Made by a program: the position numbers and the translations under genes. The notes under the pieces were generated by a model that was not told the DNA's origin, made no database searches, and saw nothing but the letters and a program-made list of their open reading frames with translations. Source: Alphaproteobacteria bacterium (lineage in GTDB: Bacteria; Pseudomonadota; Alphaproteobacteria; Rhizobiales; Xanthobacteraceae). From it: 64,000 nucleotides of DNA. The stretch lies in NCBI GenBank assembly GCA_037200445.1, contig JBBCGH010000001.1:868001-932000 (forward strand), in the 5' to 3' direction. This document shows, in pieces, positions 1 through 7,650 of this stretch (within the stretch, counting starts at the first letter, position 1; each line of letters begins with the position of its first letter).

Positions 1-141
1 AAACTCGGCATCGGCGCGATGACCGACGAGCGCTGGAAGACCTTCTACGAGCAGATGACGGCCGCCGGCGTATTCGCGCCCGGCGTCGACTACAAAAAGG
101 CCTACAGCCTGGAATTCATCAACAAGGGCGTCGGCGCGTGA
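1..141 (+). CDS. ABC transporter substrate-binding protein, C-terminal fragment
   Basis: The first 46 codons are open in frame 1 and end in TGA at 139-141; the start lies outside the window. The fragment is charged, has no membrane segment and reads like the end of an SsuA/THI5-type periplasmic binding protein (tail FINKGVGA). Its stop overlaps the GTG start of the ATPase gene, and the ATPase then overlaps the permease, so the three form one translationally coupled importer operon. Position and co-transcription are the main evidence for the role; the fragment is too short to fix a substrate. Confidence 0.75.
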   Translation, partial: KLGIGAMTDERWKTFYEQMTAAGVFAPGVDYKKAYSLEFINKGVGA

Positions 142-929
142 CCACGGCCGTGGGCGTGAGCGCACGCCCGCTCGTCTCGATCCGCAACGTCTCGAAGCAG
201 TTCGCGAATGGCACGGTTGCCATTCGCGGCGTCGATCTCGACCTGCACGAGGCTGAGTTCGTCAGCCTGCTCGGGCCGTCGGGCTGCGGCAAGTCGACGC
301 TGTTGCGCATCATTGCGGGCCTCGGCGCGCCCAGCGCCGGCACGGTGGAATGGCCGACCGCCGCGCACGATGCGGGCGGCGAGGCCCACCCGGATCTCGG
401 CTTCGTGTTCCAGGACCCGACGCTGATGCCGTGGGCGAATGCGCTCAAGAACACAATGCTGCCGTTGACACTCGCGGGCGTCGGCAAGACCGAGGCCGAG
501 GCGCGCTCCGCCGAGATGCTGGCGCTGGTCGGGCTGAAGGGCTTCGAAACGTCCTATCCGCGCGAGCTCTCCGGCGGCATGAAGATGCGCGTCTCGATCG
601 CGCGCGCGCTGGTGACGCATCCCAAAATCCTGCTGATGGACGAGCCGTTCGCGGCGCTCGACGAGATCACCCGCCACAAGCTCAACGACGACCTGCTGGC
701 GCTCTGGTGGCAGAACCGTTTCACCGCGGTGTTCGTCACGCATTCGGTGTTCGAATCGGTCTATCTGTCGCAGCGCATCGTCGTGATGGCGGCGCGGCCT
801 GGCCGCGTCATGGCCGACCTGCGCAGCGAAGCGCCGTATCCGCGCGACGCGCTGTTCCGCACCTCGGCCGACTACGCGCACCTCTGCCGCGTCGCCTCCG
901 GCACGCTCCGGGAGGCGATTGCCGCATGA
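138..929 (+). CDS. ABC transporter ATP-binding protein (SsuB/TauB family)
   Basis: A 263-residue nucleotide-binding subunit of an importer for small nitrogen- or sulfur-containing organic compounds. Visible motifs are Walker A GPSGCGKST at residues 46-54, a Q-loop VFQDP near 95, the signature LSGGMKMR near 145 and Walker B ILLMDEP near 170. The length is normal for the nitrate/sulfonate/taurine subfamily. The GTG start at 138 overlaps the stop of the upstream binding-protein gene (GTGA), and its own TGA overlaps the permease start (ATGA). The substrate is not fixed by sequence. The adjacent atz/hpx-like genes suggest a urea-, uracil- or ureide-like nitrogen source, which is inference. Confidence 0.9.
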   Translation: MTTAVGVSARPLVSIRNVSKQFANGTVAIRGVDLDLHEAEFVSLLGPSGCGKSTLLRIIAGLGAPSAGTVEWPTAAHDAGGEAHPDLGFVFQDPTLMPWANALKNTMLPLTLAGVGKTEAEARSAEMLALVGLKGFETSYPRELSGGMKMRVSIARALVTHPKILLMDEPFAALDEITRHKLNDDLLALWWQNRFTAVFVTHSVFESVYLSQRIVVMAARPGRVMADLRSEAPYPRDALFRTSADYAHLCRVASGTLREAIAA

Positions 930-1807
930 GCGATCTGCCGCTCTCGCACGCGCTTCCCCACGACGGCACCGATGCCGAAGCGCGGCCGGTGTTTGCCGAG
1001 GAGCGGCGCATTCTCGGCGTGCGCGCGAGCTCCTGGCCCGGCATCATCGCGCCGCTGGTGATCGGGATCATCATGCTGGCCGCCTGGGAGGCGGTGGTTC
1101 GGATCAAGGGCATCCCGGTCTACATCTTGCCGGGTCCGATCGTGATCGCGCAGACGCTCTGGAACGACTGGGGCACGCTCTCGGCCTCGCTGCTCATCAC
1201 CCTGCGCATCACGTTTGCGGCGCTGATCGCCGCGATCGTCGTCGGCGTCGCGCTCGCGATCATCTTCACGCAGTCGAAGTGGCTGGAAAAATCGCTCTTC
1301 CCCTATGCGGTGATCCTGCAGGTCACGCCGGTGGTCTCGATCGCGCCGCTGATCATCATCTGGGTCGGCGACATCAACCTGTCGCTCCTGATTTGCGCCT
1401 GGATCGTGGCGTTCTTCCCGATCCTGTCGAACACGATCCTCGGGCTCAATTCCGCCGACCACAATCTGATCAACCTGTTCCAGCTCTACCGCGCGAACCG
1501 CTGGCAGACCCTGCGCTATCTGCGCCTGCCGGCGGCGCTGCCGTATTTCCTCGGCGGGCTGAAGATCTCCGGCGGCCTCGCGCTGATCGGCGCGGTGGTC
1601 GCCGAGTTCGTCGCCGGCACCGGCGGCAGCGCATCGGGGCTTGCCTACCGCATCCTCGAATCCGGCTACCGGCTGCAGATCCCGCGCATGTTCGCGGCGC
1701 TGATCATGATCTCGCTCACCGGCATCGCGATCTTTTTCCTGACCAGCTGGATCGCGCATCTCGCGCTGCGCCACTGGCACGAAAGCGCCATGCGGCGCGA
1801 GAACTAA
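926..1807 (+). CDS. ABC transporter permease (SsuC/ThiX-like)
   Basis: A 293-residue inner-membrane permease of the binding-protein-dependent family. A hydrophilic N-terminus of about 35 residues is followed by roughly six hydrophobic segments. The cytoplasmic EAA-type loop that docks on the ATPase is visible as RANRWQTLRYLRLPAALPYF around residues 190-210. ATG at 926 overlaps the ATPase stop by four bases. A palindromic repeat follows the stop at 1807, so the ABC operon may end here, although the amidase gene starts only 64 bases on in the same direction. Confidence 0.9.
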   Translation: MSDLPLSHALPHDGTDAEARPVFAEERRILGVRASSWPGIIAPLVIGIIMLAAWEAVVRIKGIPVYILPGPIVIAQTLWNDWGTLSASLLITLRITFAALIAAIVVGVALAIIFTQSKWLEKSLFPYAVILQVTPVVSIAPLIIIWVGDINLSLLICAWIVAFFPILSNTILGLNSADHNLINLFQLYRANRWQTLRYLRLPAALPYFLGGLKISGGLALIGAVVAEFVAGTGGSASGLAYRILESGYRLQIPRMFAALIMISLTGIAIFFLTSWIAHLALRHWHESAMRREN

Positions 1808-1809
1808 AA

Positions 1810-1853
1810 GCGATGCCAGGAAAAGTGGGGACCGGTTTTCCGTCCGGCATCGC
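1810..1853. repeat. Palindromic intergenic repeat with AAAAGTGGG core (copy A)
   Basis: An outer 8-bp stem, GCGATGCC (1810-1817) with GGCATCGC (1846-1853), encloses the core AAAAGTGGGGACCGGTTTT, itself partly self-complementary. A second copy with a different outer stem lies at 9241-9289. I know this core as a common intergenic repeat of Bradyrhizobium-type genomes. It lies between the permease and amidase genes and could act as an attenuator or mRNA stabiliser. Confidence 0.75.
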
Positions 1854-1871
1854 GTCATCAAAGATCGCTCC

Positions 1872-3224
1872 ATGAGCACGATCGCGGCGACGCTGGACGC
1901 GCACCGTGCCGGTGCGTCTCCCGAAGACACCATCGCGCAATGCTACGCGCGCATCCGCCAACATAACGATCCCGCGATCTTCATCACGCTGCGTGACGAG
2001 GCGGATGCGCGCGCCGAGGCAAAGGCGCTCGCCGCCAACGGCGACACTGCGCTGCCACTCTACGGCGTGCCGTTCGCCGTGAAGGACAACATGGACGTCG
2101 CGGGCCTGCCGACCACGGCGGCCTGCCCGGCCTTCGCCTACATGGCGAAAGCGGACGCCACGTGCGTCGCCCGCCTGCGGGCCGCGGGCGCGATCCCGGT
2201 CGGCAAGACCAATCTCGACCAGTTCGCCACCGGCCTTGTCGGCGTGCGCTCGCCCTACGGCATTCCGCGCAACGTGTTTGATGTGAAGCTCATCCCGGGC
2301 GGATCGAGCTCGGGCTCTGCCGTCGCAGTCGCGGCGGGGCTGGTACCTTTTTCGCTCGGCACCGACACGGCGGGCTCGGGCCGCGTGCCGGCCGCGCTGG
2401 GCAATATCGTCGGGCTGAAGCCGAGCCTCGGGGTCGTCTCGACCGCGGGCGTCGTCCCGGCCTGCCGCACGCTCGATTGCGTCTCGGTCTTTGCGCTGAC
2501 GGTCGACGACGCATGGGCGGCGTTCACCGCGATAGCCGGTCCGGATATTTCCGATCCCTTCATGCACAATCGCGCGCCCGGCGTCGTTGTCCCCTGTCCG
2601 CCAAACCTGCGCATCGGCGTGCCGCGCAAGGCGCAGCGCGAGTTCTTCGGCGACACGATGTCCGCGTCCGAGTTCGAGCTTGCGATTGCGCGCGCTGCTG
2701 CACTCGGCGGGACGGTCAGCGAGATCGACTTTGCGCCGTTCTCCGAAACCGCGCGGCTGCTCTACGAGGGCCCATGGGTTGCGGAGCGCTATCTCGCCGC
2801 CAAAGCCCTGATCGAATCCAGCCCGGACGCGCTGCATCCGGTTACGCGCGAGATCATCGCGGCCGGCGCGCGCATCGGCGCTGCCGAAGCCTTCGCGGCG
2901 TTCTATCGGCTGGAAGAGCTGCGTCGTGTCAGCGAGCATGTTTTCCGGCAAATCGACGTGCTGCTCGTACCGACGATCCCGACGGCCTACACCGTCGAGC
3001 AGGTGCTCGCCGATCCGGTTCAGCTCAATAGCCGGCTCGGCACCTACACGAACTTCGTCAACCTGCTCGATCTCTGTGGCCTCGCGCTGCCCGCCAGCAT
3101 GAAGGGCGACGGCACGCCATTCGGCGTCACGCTGCTCGCGCCCGGCGGGCAGGACGCGCTGCTCGCCTCGCTCGGCCGTGTGTTTCAGGCGGATACGAAG
3201 CTGTCTTCCGGCGCGCCTACGTAG
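1872..3224 (+). CDS. atzF: Allophanate hydrolase-like amidase (AtzF amidase domain)
   Basis: A 450-residue amidase-signature hydrolase. The Ser-cis-Ser-Lys triad is visible: Lys71 in VPFAVKDN, Ser145 in GGSSSGS and nucleophile Ser169 in TAGSGR. The runs [28 protein letters not shown] and [13 protein letters not shown] are typical of allophanate hydrolase, which splits allophanate to ammonia and CO2. AtzF and urea amidolyase hydrolase domains usually run to about 600 residues with a C-terminal allophanate-decarboxylating domain; that domain is absent, so the enzyme may act with a partner or on a related carboxamide. Convergent with the atzH-like gene, overlapping it by eight bases. Family call firm, substrate moderate. 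Confidence 0.8.
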   Translation: MSTIAATLDAHRAGASPEDTIAQCYARIRQHNDPAIFITLRDEADARAEAKALAANGDTALPLYGVPFAVKDNMDVAGLPTTAACPAFAYMAKADATCVARLRAAGAIPVGKTNLDQFATGLVGVRSPYGIPRNVFDVKLIPGGSSSGSAVAVAAGLVPFSLGTDTAGSGRVPAALGNIVGLKPSLGVVSTAGVVPACRTLDCVSVFALTVDDAWAAFTAIAGPDISDPFMHNRAPGVVVPCPPNLRIGVPRKAQREFFGDTMSASEFELAIARAAALGGTVSEIDFAPFSETARLLYEGPWVAERYLAAKALIESSPDALHPVTREIIAAGARIGAAEAFAAFYRLEELRRVSEHVFRQIDVLLVPTIPTAYTVEQVLADPVQLNSRLGTYTNFVNLLDLCGLALPASMKGDGTPFGVTLLAPGGQDALLASLGRVFQADTKLSSGAPT

Positions 3225-3609
3225 ACTTGGTCTCGTCGATCAAGCTGACGTGCGCGGCCACCACATGCCAGCCGTCGGGAAAGCGTATCCAGGTCTGCAT
3301 TTGTCGTCCGACCTTTCCGGGCACGGTCTCGCGCCGGAACAGCGTCGAGGCAACTGCAAAGTCACGCCCGTAGGTCGTGATCACCGTTTGCGAGATCGAG
3401 CGCATCAGGCCGACCGGTGAGCGCGCGCCGCGAAACGCCTTGATCTGGTCGTAACCGTAGAGGTTTTCGCCGATGCCGTAGCGGATCGTCTGCGGCGCAT
3501 CGCGGAAGATCGTGTTGAGCACATCGAGATCGTTCGTGGTCAGCGCCTTCTCGTAGCGGTCGAACGCGGCTCGCACTTCGGCGACAACCTCCGGCAGGTC
3601 GATGTCCAT
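3217..3609 (-). CDS. hpxZ: AtzH/HpxZ-like SnoaL-fold protein
   Basis: A 130-residue protein of the AtzH/HpxZ (DUF3225) family, related to the SnoaL/NTF2 fold. Family-like stretches are [30 protein letters not shown] and FRGARSPVG. HpxZ is encoded with hpxXY in oxalurate/purine catabolism and AtzH with atzE and atzG in cyanuric acid catabolism; both are thought to assist small-amide hydrolysis. It lies 24 bp downstream of the atzE-like gene on the same strand, so the order atzG-atzE-atzH is kept. The function of this copy is inferred from family and context. Confidence 0.85.
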   Translation of the reverse strand: MDIDLPEVVAEVRAAFDRYEKALTTNDLDVLNTIFRDAPQTIRYGIGENLYGYDQIKAFRGARSPVGLMRSISQTVITTYGRDFAVASTLFRRETVPGKVGRQMQTWIRFPDGWHVVAAHVSLIDETKST

Positions 3610-3633
3610 GAATTTCTCCCTGACCTTCCGCCT

Positions 3634-5076
3634 TTATAGCTTCGGCCTTGGCGCGACGCACACGCCGGCCTGCTCCAGCGCATATGCAATCCGCAGCGCG
3701 ATGTCCTCGCGCCAGGGCGCCGCGATCACCTGCACGGCAATCGGCAGCGGTTCGAGCGGGACCGGCACGGCCACGACCGGCAGGCCGATGAACGAGATCG
3801 GCTGCGTGTAGATGCCGATGTTCGGCCGCACCGGCAGCTCGACCCCGTCGAGCACGAAGGTCTTCTGCCCGATTCCAGGCGCCGTGCACGGCGTTGCCGG
3901 CGCGAGAATCGCGTCGACCTTGTCGAACAGCTTGAGCACCTCTGCCTGGTACCAGCGGCGGAATTTCTGCGCGCGATTGGTGAGCGCCGCCGGGATCATC
4001 GCGCCCGCGATCAGCCGGTCGCGCATCGCCGGATCGAAGTCGCCGGCGCGCGTGCGCAACCGTTCGAGATGCAGCGCCGCGCCCTCGCTCGCGGTGATCA
4101 CATAGGCCGCCGCACGGGCGCGCGCGGCTTGCGGAATCTCGACCTCGGTGTTGGCTTTCAGCGCGGCAGCGACGTCGTCCACCGCAGCGCAGGCTTCCGG
4201 GAGCGCACCCTTGGTGAAATATCCGCCCGCGACCGCGATGCGCAGGCCCTTGGTTCCGCGCGCGAGCTTTGCCAGCGTCGGCTCGACCGGGCGATCCGCG
4301 CACACCGGATCCTCCGGGTCGTGGCCCTGCATTGCGTCGTAGGCGAGCGCGAGATCGCGCGCCGAGCGCGCCAGCGGCCCCAGATGGTCGAGGCTTGCGA
4401 CGAAGGGAAACGAGCGCGCGCGCGTGAGCCGCCCGTAGGTCGGCTTCAACCCGAACAGGCCGCAGAACGACGCCGGCACGCGGATCGAGCCGTTGGTGTC
4501 GGAGCCGAGCGAGAGCGGCACCAGCCCGCCCGCGACCGCGCCGCCCGAGCCGCTCGACGAGCCGCCGGTCATGCGGTTCACGTCGTGCGGATTGTGCGCG
4601 TTGCCGTCATGCACGTTCTCGCCGGTGAAGTCGTAGGCGTATTCGCCCATGTTGAGGGCGCCGATCAGCACCGCGCCGGCCGCTTCCAGCCGCTCGATCA
4701 GCTTCTGGTCGTGCGCGGACGGCGGAAGCTCGCGGTTGATCTTCGAGCCGGCGCGGGTCGGCAGGCCCTTCACGTCGAACAGGTTCTTCACCGCGAACGG
4801 CACGCCCGCGAGCGGCCCGAGCTTCCGGCGCTTCGTCCGCGCCGCGTCGATGGCGCGGGCACGCTTCACCGCGCGCTCCGCCAGCACGTCGGTGAACGCG
4901 TTGAGCACCGGGTCGCGCGCTGTGATGCGGGCGAGCGCATCCTCGATGACGGTGACGGCGGAGACGCGGCCCTTGGCGACCGCCGCGGCAATCTCGCCGG
5001 CGCTCGCCCAGGCGCTGTCGAACGGCTCAGGCTTTGAAGCAGATCTAGGCCTTAAAGATTTGCGCGGGCTCGGCAT
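3634..5076 (-). CDS. atzE: AtzE/HpxY-family amidohydrolase
   Basis: A 480-residue amidase-signature enzyme of the AtzE (1-carboxybiuret hydrolase) / HpxY type. Catalytic residues visible are Lys97 in VPFAVKN, Ser173 in GGSSSGSGG and Ser197 in TNGSIRV. AtzE-type blocks include RAGSKINRELPPS and HLGPLARSARDLALAYDA. The frame is open upstream to 5391, but the sensible start is ATG 5076, which overlaps the end of the atzG-like gene by 32 bases; residues further upstream look like out-of-frame atzG sequence. AtzE and AtzG are known as a subunit pair, and this overlap fits co-translation. Confidence 0.88.
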   Translation of the reverse strand: MPSPRKSLRPRSASKPEPFDSAWASAGEIAAAVAKGRVSAVTVIEDALARITARDPVLNAFTDVLAERAVKRARAIDAARTKRRKLGPLAGVPFAVKNLFDVKGLPTRAGSKINRELPPSAHDQKLIERLEAAGAVLIGALNMGEYAYDFTGENVHDGNAHNPHDVNRMTGGSSSGSGGAVAGGLVPLSLGSDTNGSIRVPASFCGLFGLKPTYGRLTRARSFPFVASLDHLGPLARSARDLALAYDAMQGHDPEDPVCADRPVEPTLAKLARGTKGLRIAVAGGYFTKGALPEACAAVDDVAAALKANTEVEIPQAARARAAAYVITASEGAALHLERLRTRAGDFDPAMRDRLIAGAMIPAALTNRAQKFRRWYQAEVLKLFDKVDAILAPATPCTAPGIGQKTFVLDGVELPVRPNIGIYTQPISFIGLPVVAVPVPLEPLPIAVQVIAAPWREDIALRIAYALEQAGVCVAPRPKL

Positions 5077-5224
5077 CGTCCGGCAACTCCTTTTCGCCGA
5101 CCAGCGCGGCAAGGCGGAATGTGACCGCAAGGTTGGCGCGGATTTCGGATTTCCATTCCGGCTGGATGGGAATCGAAAGCGCTGCCGCCACGGCGTCGAT
5201 GTAACTGTCGAGGGAATCTGCCAT
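5045..5224 (-). CDS. atzG: AtzG/HpxX-like small subunit (DUF4089)
   Basis: A 59-residue gene read directly from the minus strand: ATG at 5224, TAG at 5045-5047. The protein begins MADSLDSYIDAVAAALSI and continues IPIQPEWKSEIRANLAV, matching the compact helical DUF4089 family. AtzG forms a complex with AtzE and stabilises it. Length (AtzG is about 68 residues), order and overlap with the atzE-like gene all fit. It is short enough to be missed by automatic ORF calling. A CTCTTC-type purine-rich stretch on the minus strand just upstream of the start can serve as ribosome-binding site. Confidence 0.85.
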   Translation of the reverse strand: MADSLDSYIDAVAAALSIPIQPEWKSEIRANLAVTFRLAALVGEKELPDDAEPAQIFKA

Positions 5225-5279
5225 CTCTTCGCCTCTTGTTCGCGCCCAGCATAGCCGTGGCGGCGGCGCAATGTGTTGG

Positions 5280-5406
5280 CAAATTTTAGGCAGGCGCGCG
5301 CCGCCCGGCCGAACCTATTGCAACTGATAATTGCCGGGTCCATCATTCCGGGGGCTACGACCCAAATCTTTTCGACCGACTGATTTTTCAAATTTTAGCG
5401 GGCAGG
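5280..5406. promoter_or_regulatory. Divergent intergenic region with direct repeat CAAATTTTAG
   Basis: The 190-bp gap between the atzG-like gene (minus) and the gene at 5415 (plus) must hold both promoters. CAAATTTTAG followed by a GGCAGG-type tail occurs at 5280-5294 and again at 5389-5406. This is an AT-rich motif in a G+C-rich background and could be a paired regulator site. The second copy ends at the purine-rich GGCAGGGGG that probably serves as ribosome-binding site for the 5415 gene. No sigma factor match is claimed. Confidence 0.35.
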
Positions 5407-5414
5407 GGGTGTCC

Positions 5415-6305
5415 ATGCGATCCCTTCGCATACCATTCCTGATCGACCTCAAGCGCATCGACGAGAAGCCGGACATCCGGGCCGTGTCGCTCGACCAGCG
5501 GCTTGACCGCGACTTCGTCTCGCGCGGGCCGCTGGTGAACCGGCTCCTCACCGGGCTCGTCCACGGAACGCTGCGTGTCGATGGCAAACCGCTTCCCTCG
5601 GTCGCGCCGCGTGGCGATGCGGAGCGCGCGCGCAGCCAGGCAGCGCTGCACCAGCGCCTCGATCCCGCCAAAGGGCCGCTGTGGGACGATGCGACACTTG
5701 GCCGCCTGGTCGCGGCGGTGCGCGCCACCGCCGGGCCCGAGACCATCGGGCCTGCCGCCCAGCAGGCGGTCGGCCGGCTGTTCGACAAGACATACGCCGG
5801 CGACGCGACAAGCTTTCAGGCTGCCAAGGATCTCGATGACGCGGTGCACAGCGTCAATCCGATCCGCCTGTTCACATTGCACCTGATGGGACAGCTACGC
5901 CGCTCGCGCCGGCTCTTGACCGAGCGCGTCGGCGGCGATCTCGCCGGCGTGCACGGCACCGGCGTCGCGGTGCACAACATCGTGCGCGGCCTCGAGCACA
6001 TGCGCGAGCTCTGGCGCAAAGCGCCGCGCCCCTCGACCGACGAAGCGGTGCAGGCCTGTTTATTCGCGCCCAAGACCGTGCTGCGCCAGGCGACCGCGGC
6101 AGGCGGCACGGCGCTCGGCGAGGTGCGGGCTGGAACGCTGGTGGTGGTCGAGCTCGAGAAGGCGCGCGAGGTCACGCCGGACGCCGAAACGGTGTTCATG
6201 GCGGGCACCTGGGCCGAGTGCCCGGCGGGCGCGTTCGTGGCGGCGCTGCTGCGTTCCACGTGGGAGGGGGCCGTCGCCGCGGAAGCTGCGGAGAAACGCC
6301 GATGA
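5415..6305 (+). CDS. Unrecognised protein, possible P450-like C-terminus
   Basis: A 296-residue soluble protein that I do not recognise. ATG 5415 is preferred because GGCAGGGGG lies just upstream; the frame is open to 5331. No signal peptide or membrane span is seen. The C-terminal stretch (residues about 255-290) has the spacing FMAGTWAECPAG, faintly like the P450 haem loop F-x-x-G-x-x-x-C-x-G but one or two residues longer, and follows a TVLRQATA segment resembling the region before that loop. No ExxR helix motif was found, so a true P450 is doubtful. Its stop overlaps the oxidoreductase start (ATGA), so it belongs to this redox operon. Confidence 0.7.
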   Translation: MRSLRIPFLIDLKRIDEKPDIRAVSLDQRLDRDFVSRGPLVNRLLTGLVHGTLRVDGKPLPSVAPRGDAERARSQAALHQRLDPAKGPLWDDATLGRLVAAVRATAGPETIGPAAQQAVGRLFDKTYAGDATSFQAAKDLDDAVHSVNPIRLFTLHLMGQLRRSRRLLTERVGGDLAGVHGTGVAVHNIVRGLEHMRELWRKAPRPSTDEAVQACLFAPKTVLRQATAAGGTALGEVRAGTLVVVELEKAREVTPDAETVFMAGTWAECPAGAFVAALLRSTWEGAVAAEAAEKRR

Positions 6306-7639
6306 GCGACCCGATCTTCTCGCCGCTCAAATTTCGCAATCTCACCGTCAAGAACCGCATCTTCCGTTCCAGCATCTCGGGACGCTGGGACAACGAGGAC
6401 GGCTCGCTCTCGCAAACGCGCGTCAACTGGGAGAGCAAGTTCGCCAAAGGCGGCGTCGGCGCCATCATCTCGTCCTTCGTGCCGGTGCTGCTCGAAGGGC
6501 GGATCGCGGCGAACTACGGCACGGTGCATCGCGACGACTTCATCCCGATGTGGGAGACGGTAGGCAAAGCCGTGCACCAGTGGGACTGCAAGTTCATCAT
6601 GCAATTGAGCCACTCCGGCCGGCAGATGGACGTGCCCGGCGTGTCCAACCAGAACCGACCGACGCTCTCCTCGACCAGCCGCAAGGAATCGCTGCACGGC
6701 TTTCTCTGCAAGGCTGCCACCAAAGGCGAGATCGACCACCTGGTCGAGTCGTTCGCGAACGCGGCGTGGCGCGCACGAGAAGCCGGCCTCGACGGCGTCG
6801 AGCTGCACGCCGCGAACGGCTACCTGTTCACGCAGTTCCTCTCGTCCGGCATCAACGATCGCAAGGACGACTACGGCGGCTCGCTGGAGAACCGCGCGCG
6901 ATTCCTGCTCGAAGTGATCCGCGCGATCCGCGACAAGGTGGGGCGTGAATTCCATTTGCAGGTCAAGCTCTCGGCGGTCGACCGCAACAATGTCATTCCC
7001 TGGGAGGGCAAGGGCAACACGCTGAACGACACCATAAAGGTCGCGCAGTGGTGCGAGGCGGAAACCGCCGACGCGATCCATGTGTCGAGCGGATCGCTGT
7101 TTCCCCATCCGCTCAATCCGCCGGGCGACTTCTCGTTCGAGACCATCGCGACCACCTACGACGCGATGATCGCCTCGGGCGCCGACACGTTCCGCAATTT
7201 CCTGCTGTTCCGCTACCGGGTGCTGCGCCCGGTCTTCTACTGGATCTGGTTCCGGATGAAGAAGGGCCTGCCGATCGAGGGGGTGAGCATCGAGGAAGCG
7301 CGCGCCATCAAGGCTGCCGTGACGGTCCCGGTGCTCAACACCGGCGGCTACCAGACGGCGTCCTACATCCGGGAGGGTATCGCTTCGGGCGCGTTCGACG
7401 GCGTCGCGATCGCGCGTTCGCTGATCGCCAACAACGATCTGGTCAAGCAGTGGGAGGCGGGCGCCGACCTGCCGAAAATCCCCTGCACCTATTGCAACAA
7501 GTGCCTGCTCAACGCGCCGAAGAATCCGCTCGGCTGCTACGAGCTGCCGCGTTTCAACAATGATTACGATGCGATGCTCAAGGAGCTGATGACGATCTAC
7601 GCGACGCACCCGACGCTCAACCTGCCGCCGGCACCGTAA
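6302..7639 (+). CDS. NADH:flavin oxidoreductase (old yellow enzyme / 2,4-dienoyl-CoA reductase type)
   Basis: A 445-residue FMN TIM-barrel enzyme. Family marks are the opening IFSPLKFRNLTVKNRIFRSS, the substrate/FMN segment MQLSHSGRQ, the HAANGYLFTQFLSS and DDYGGSLENRARF blocks and the late phosphate-binding segment GVAIARSLIANNDLV. A C-terminal cysteine group, CTYCNKCLLNAPKNPLGCYE, recalls the 4Fe-4S site of dienoyl-CoA reductases, but the second flavin/NAD half of those large enzymes is absent. Expected to reduce an activated C=C bond with NAD(P)H. Coupled to the upstream gene (ATGA) and 11 bp before the first cytochrome gene. Confidence 0.88.
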   Translation: MSDPIFSPLKFRNLTVKNRIFRSSISGRWDNEDGSLSQTRVNWESKFAKGGVGAIISSFVPVLLEGRIAANYGTVHRDDFIPMWETVGKAVHQWDCKFIMQLSHSGRQMDVPGVSNQNRPTLSSTSRKESLHGFLCKAATKGEIDHLVESFANAAWRAREAGLDGVELHAANGYLFTQFLSSGINDRKDDYGGSLENRARFLLEVIRAIRDKVGREFHLQVKLSAVDRNNVIPWEGKGNTLNDTIKVAQWCEAETADAIHVSSGSLFPHPLNPPGDFSFETIATTYDAMIASGADTFRNFLLFRYRVLRPVFYWIWFRMKKGLPIEGVSIEEARAIKAAVTVPVLNTGGYQTASYIREGIASGAFDGVAIARSLIANNDLVKQWEAGADLPKIPCTYCNKCLLNAPKNPLGCYELPRFNNDYDAMLKELMTIYATHPTLNLPPAP

Positions 7640-7650
7640 GGGAGCACGCC

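Noticed and set aside
872-2951. Long minus-strand open frames opposite the permease and amidase genes
   Set aside because: They are shadows of G+C-rich coding sequence: Arg/Asp/His-rich, no recognisable family, no ribosome-binding site, while the plus-strand frames encode clear families.
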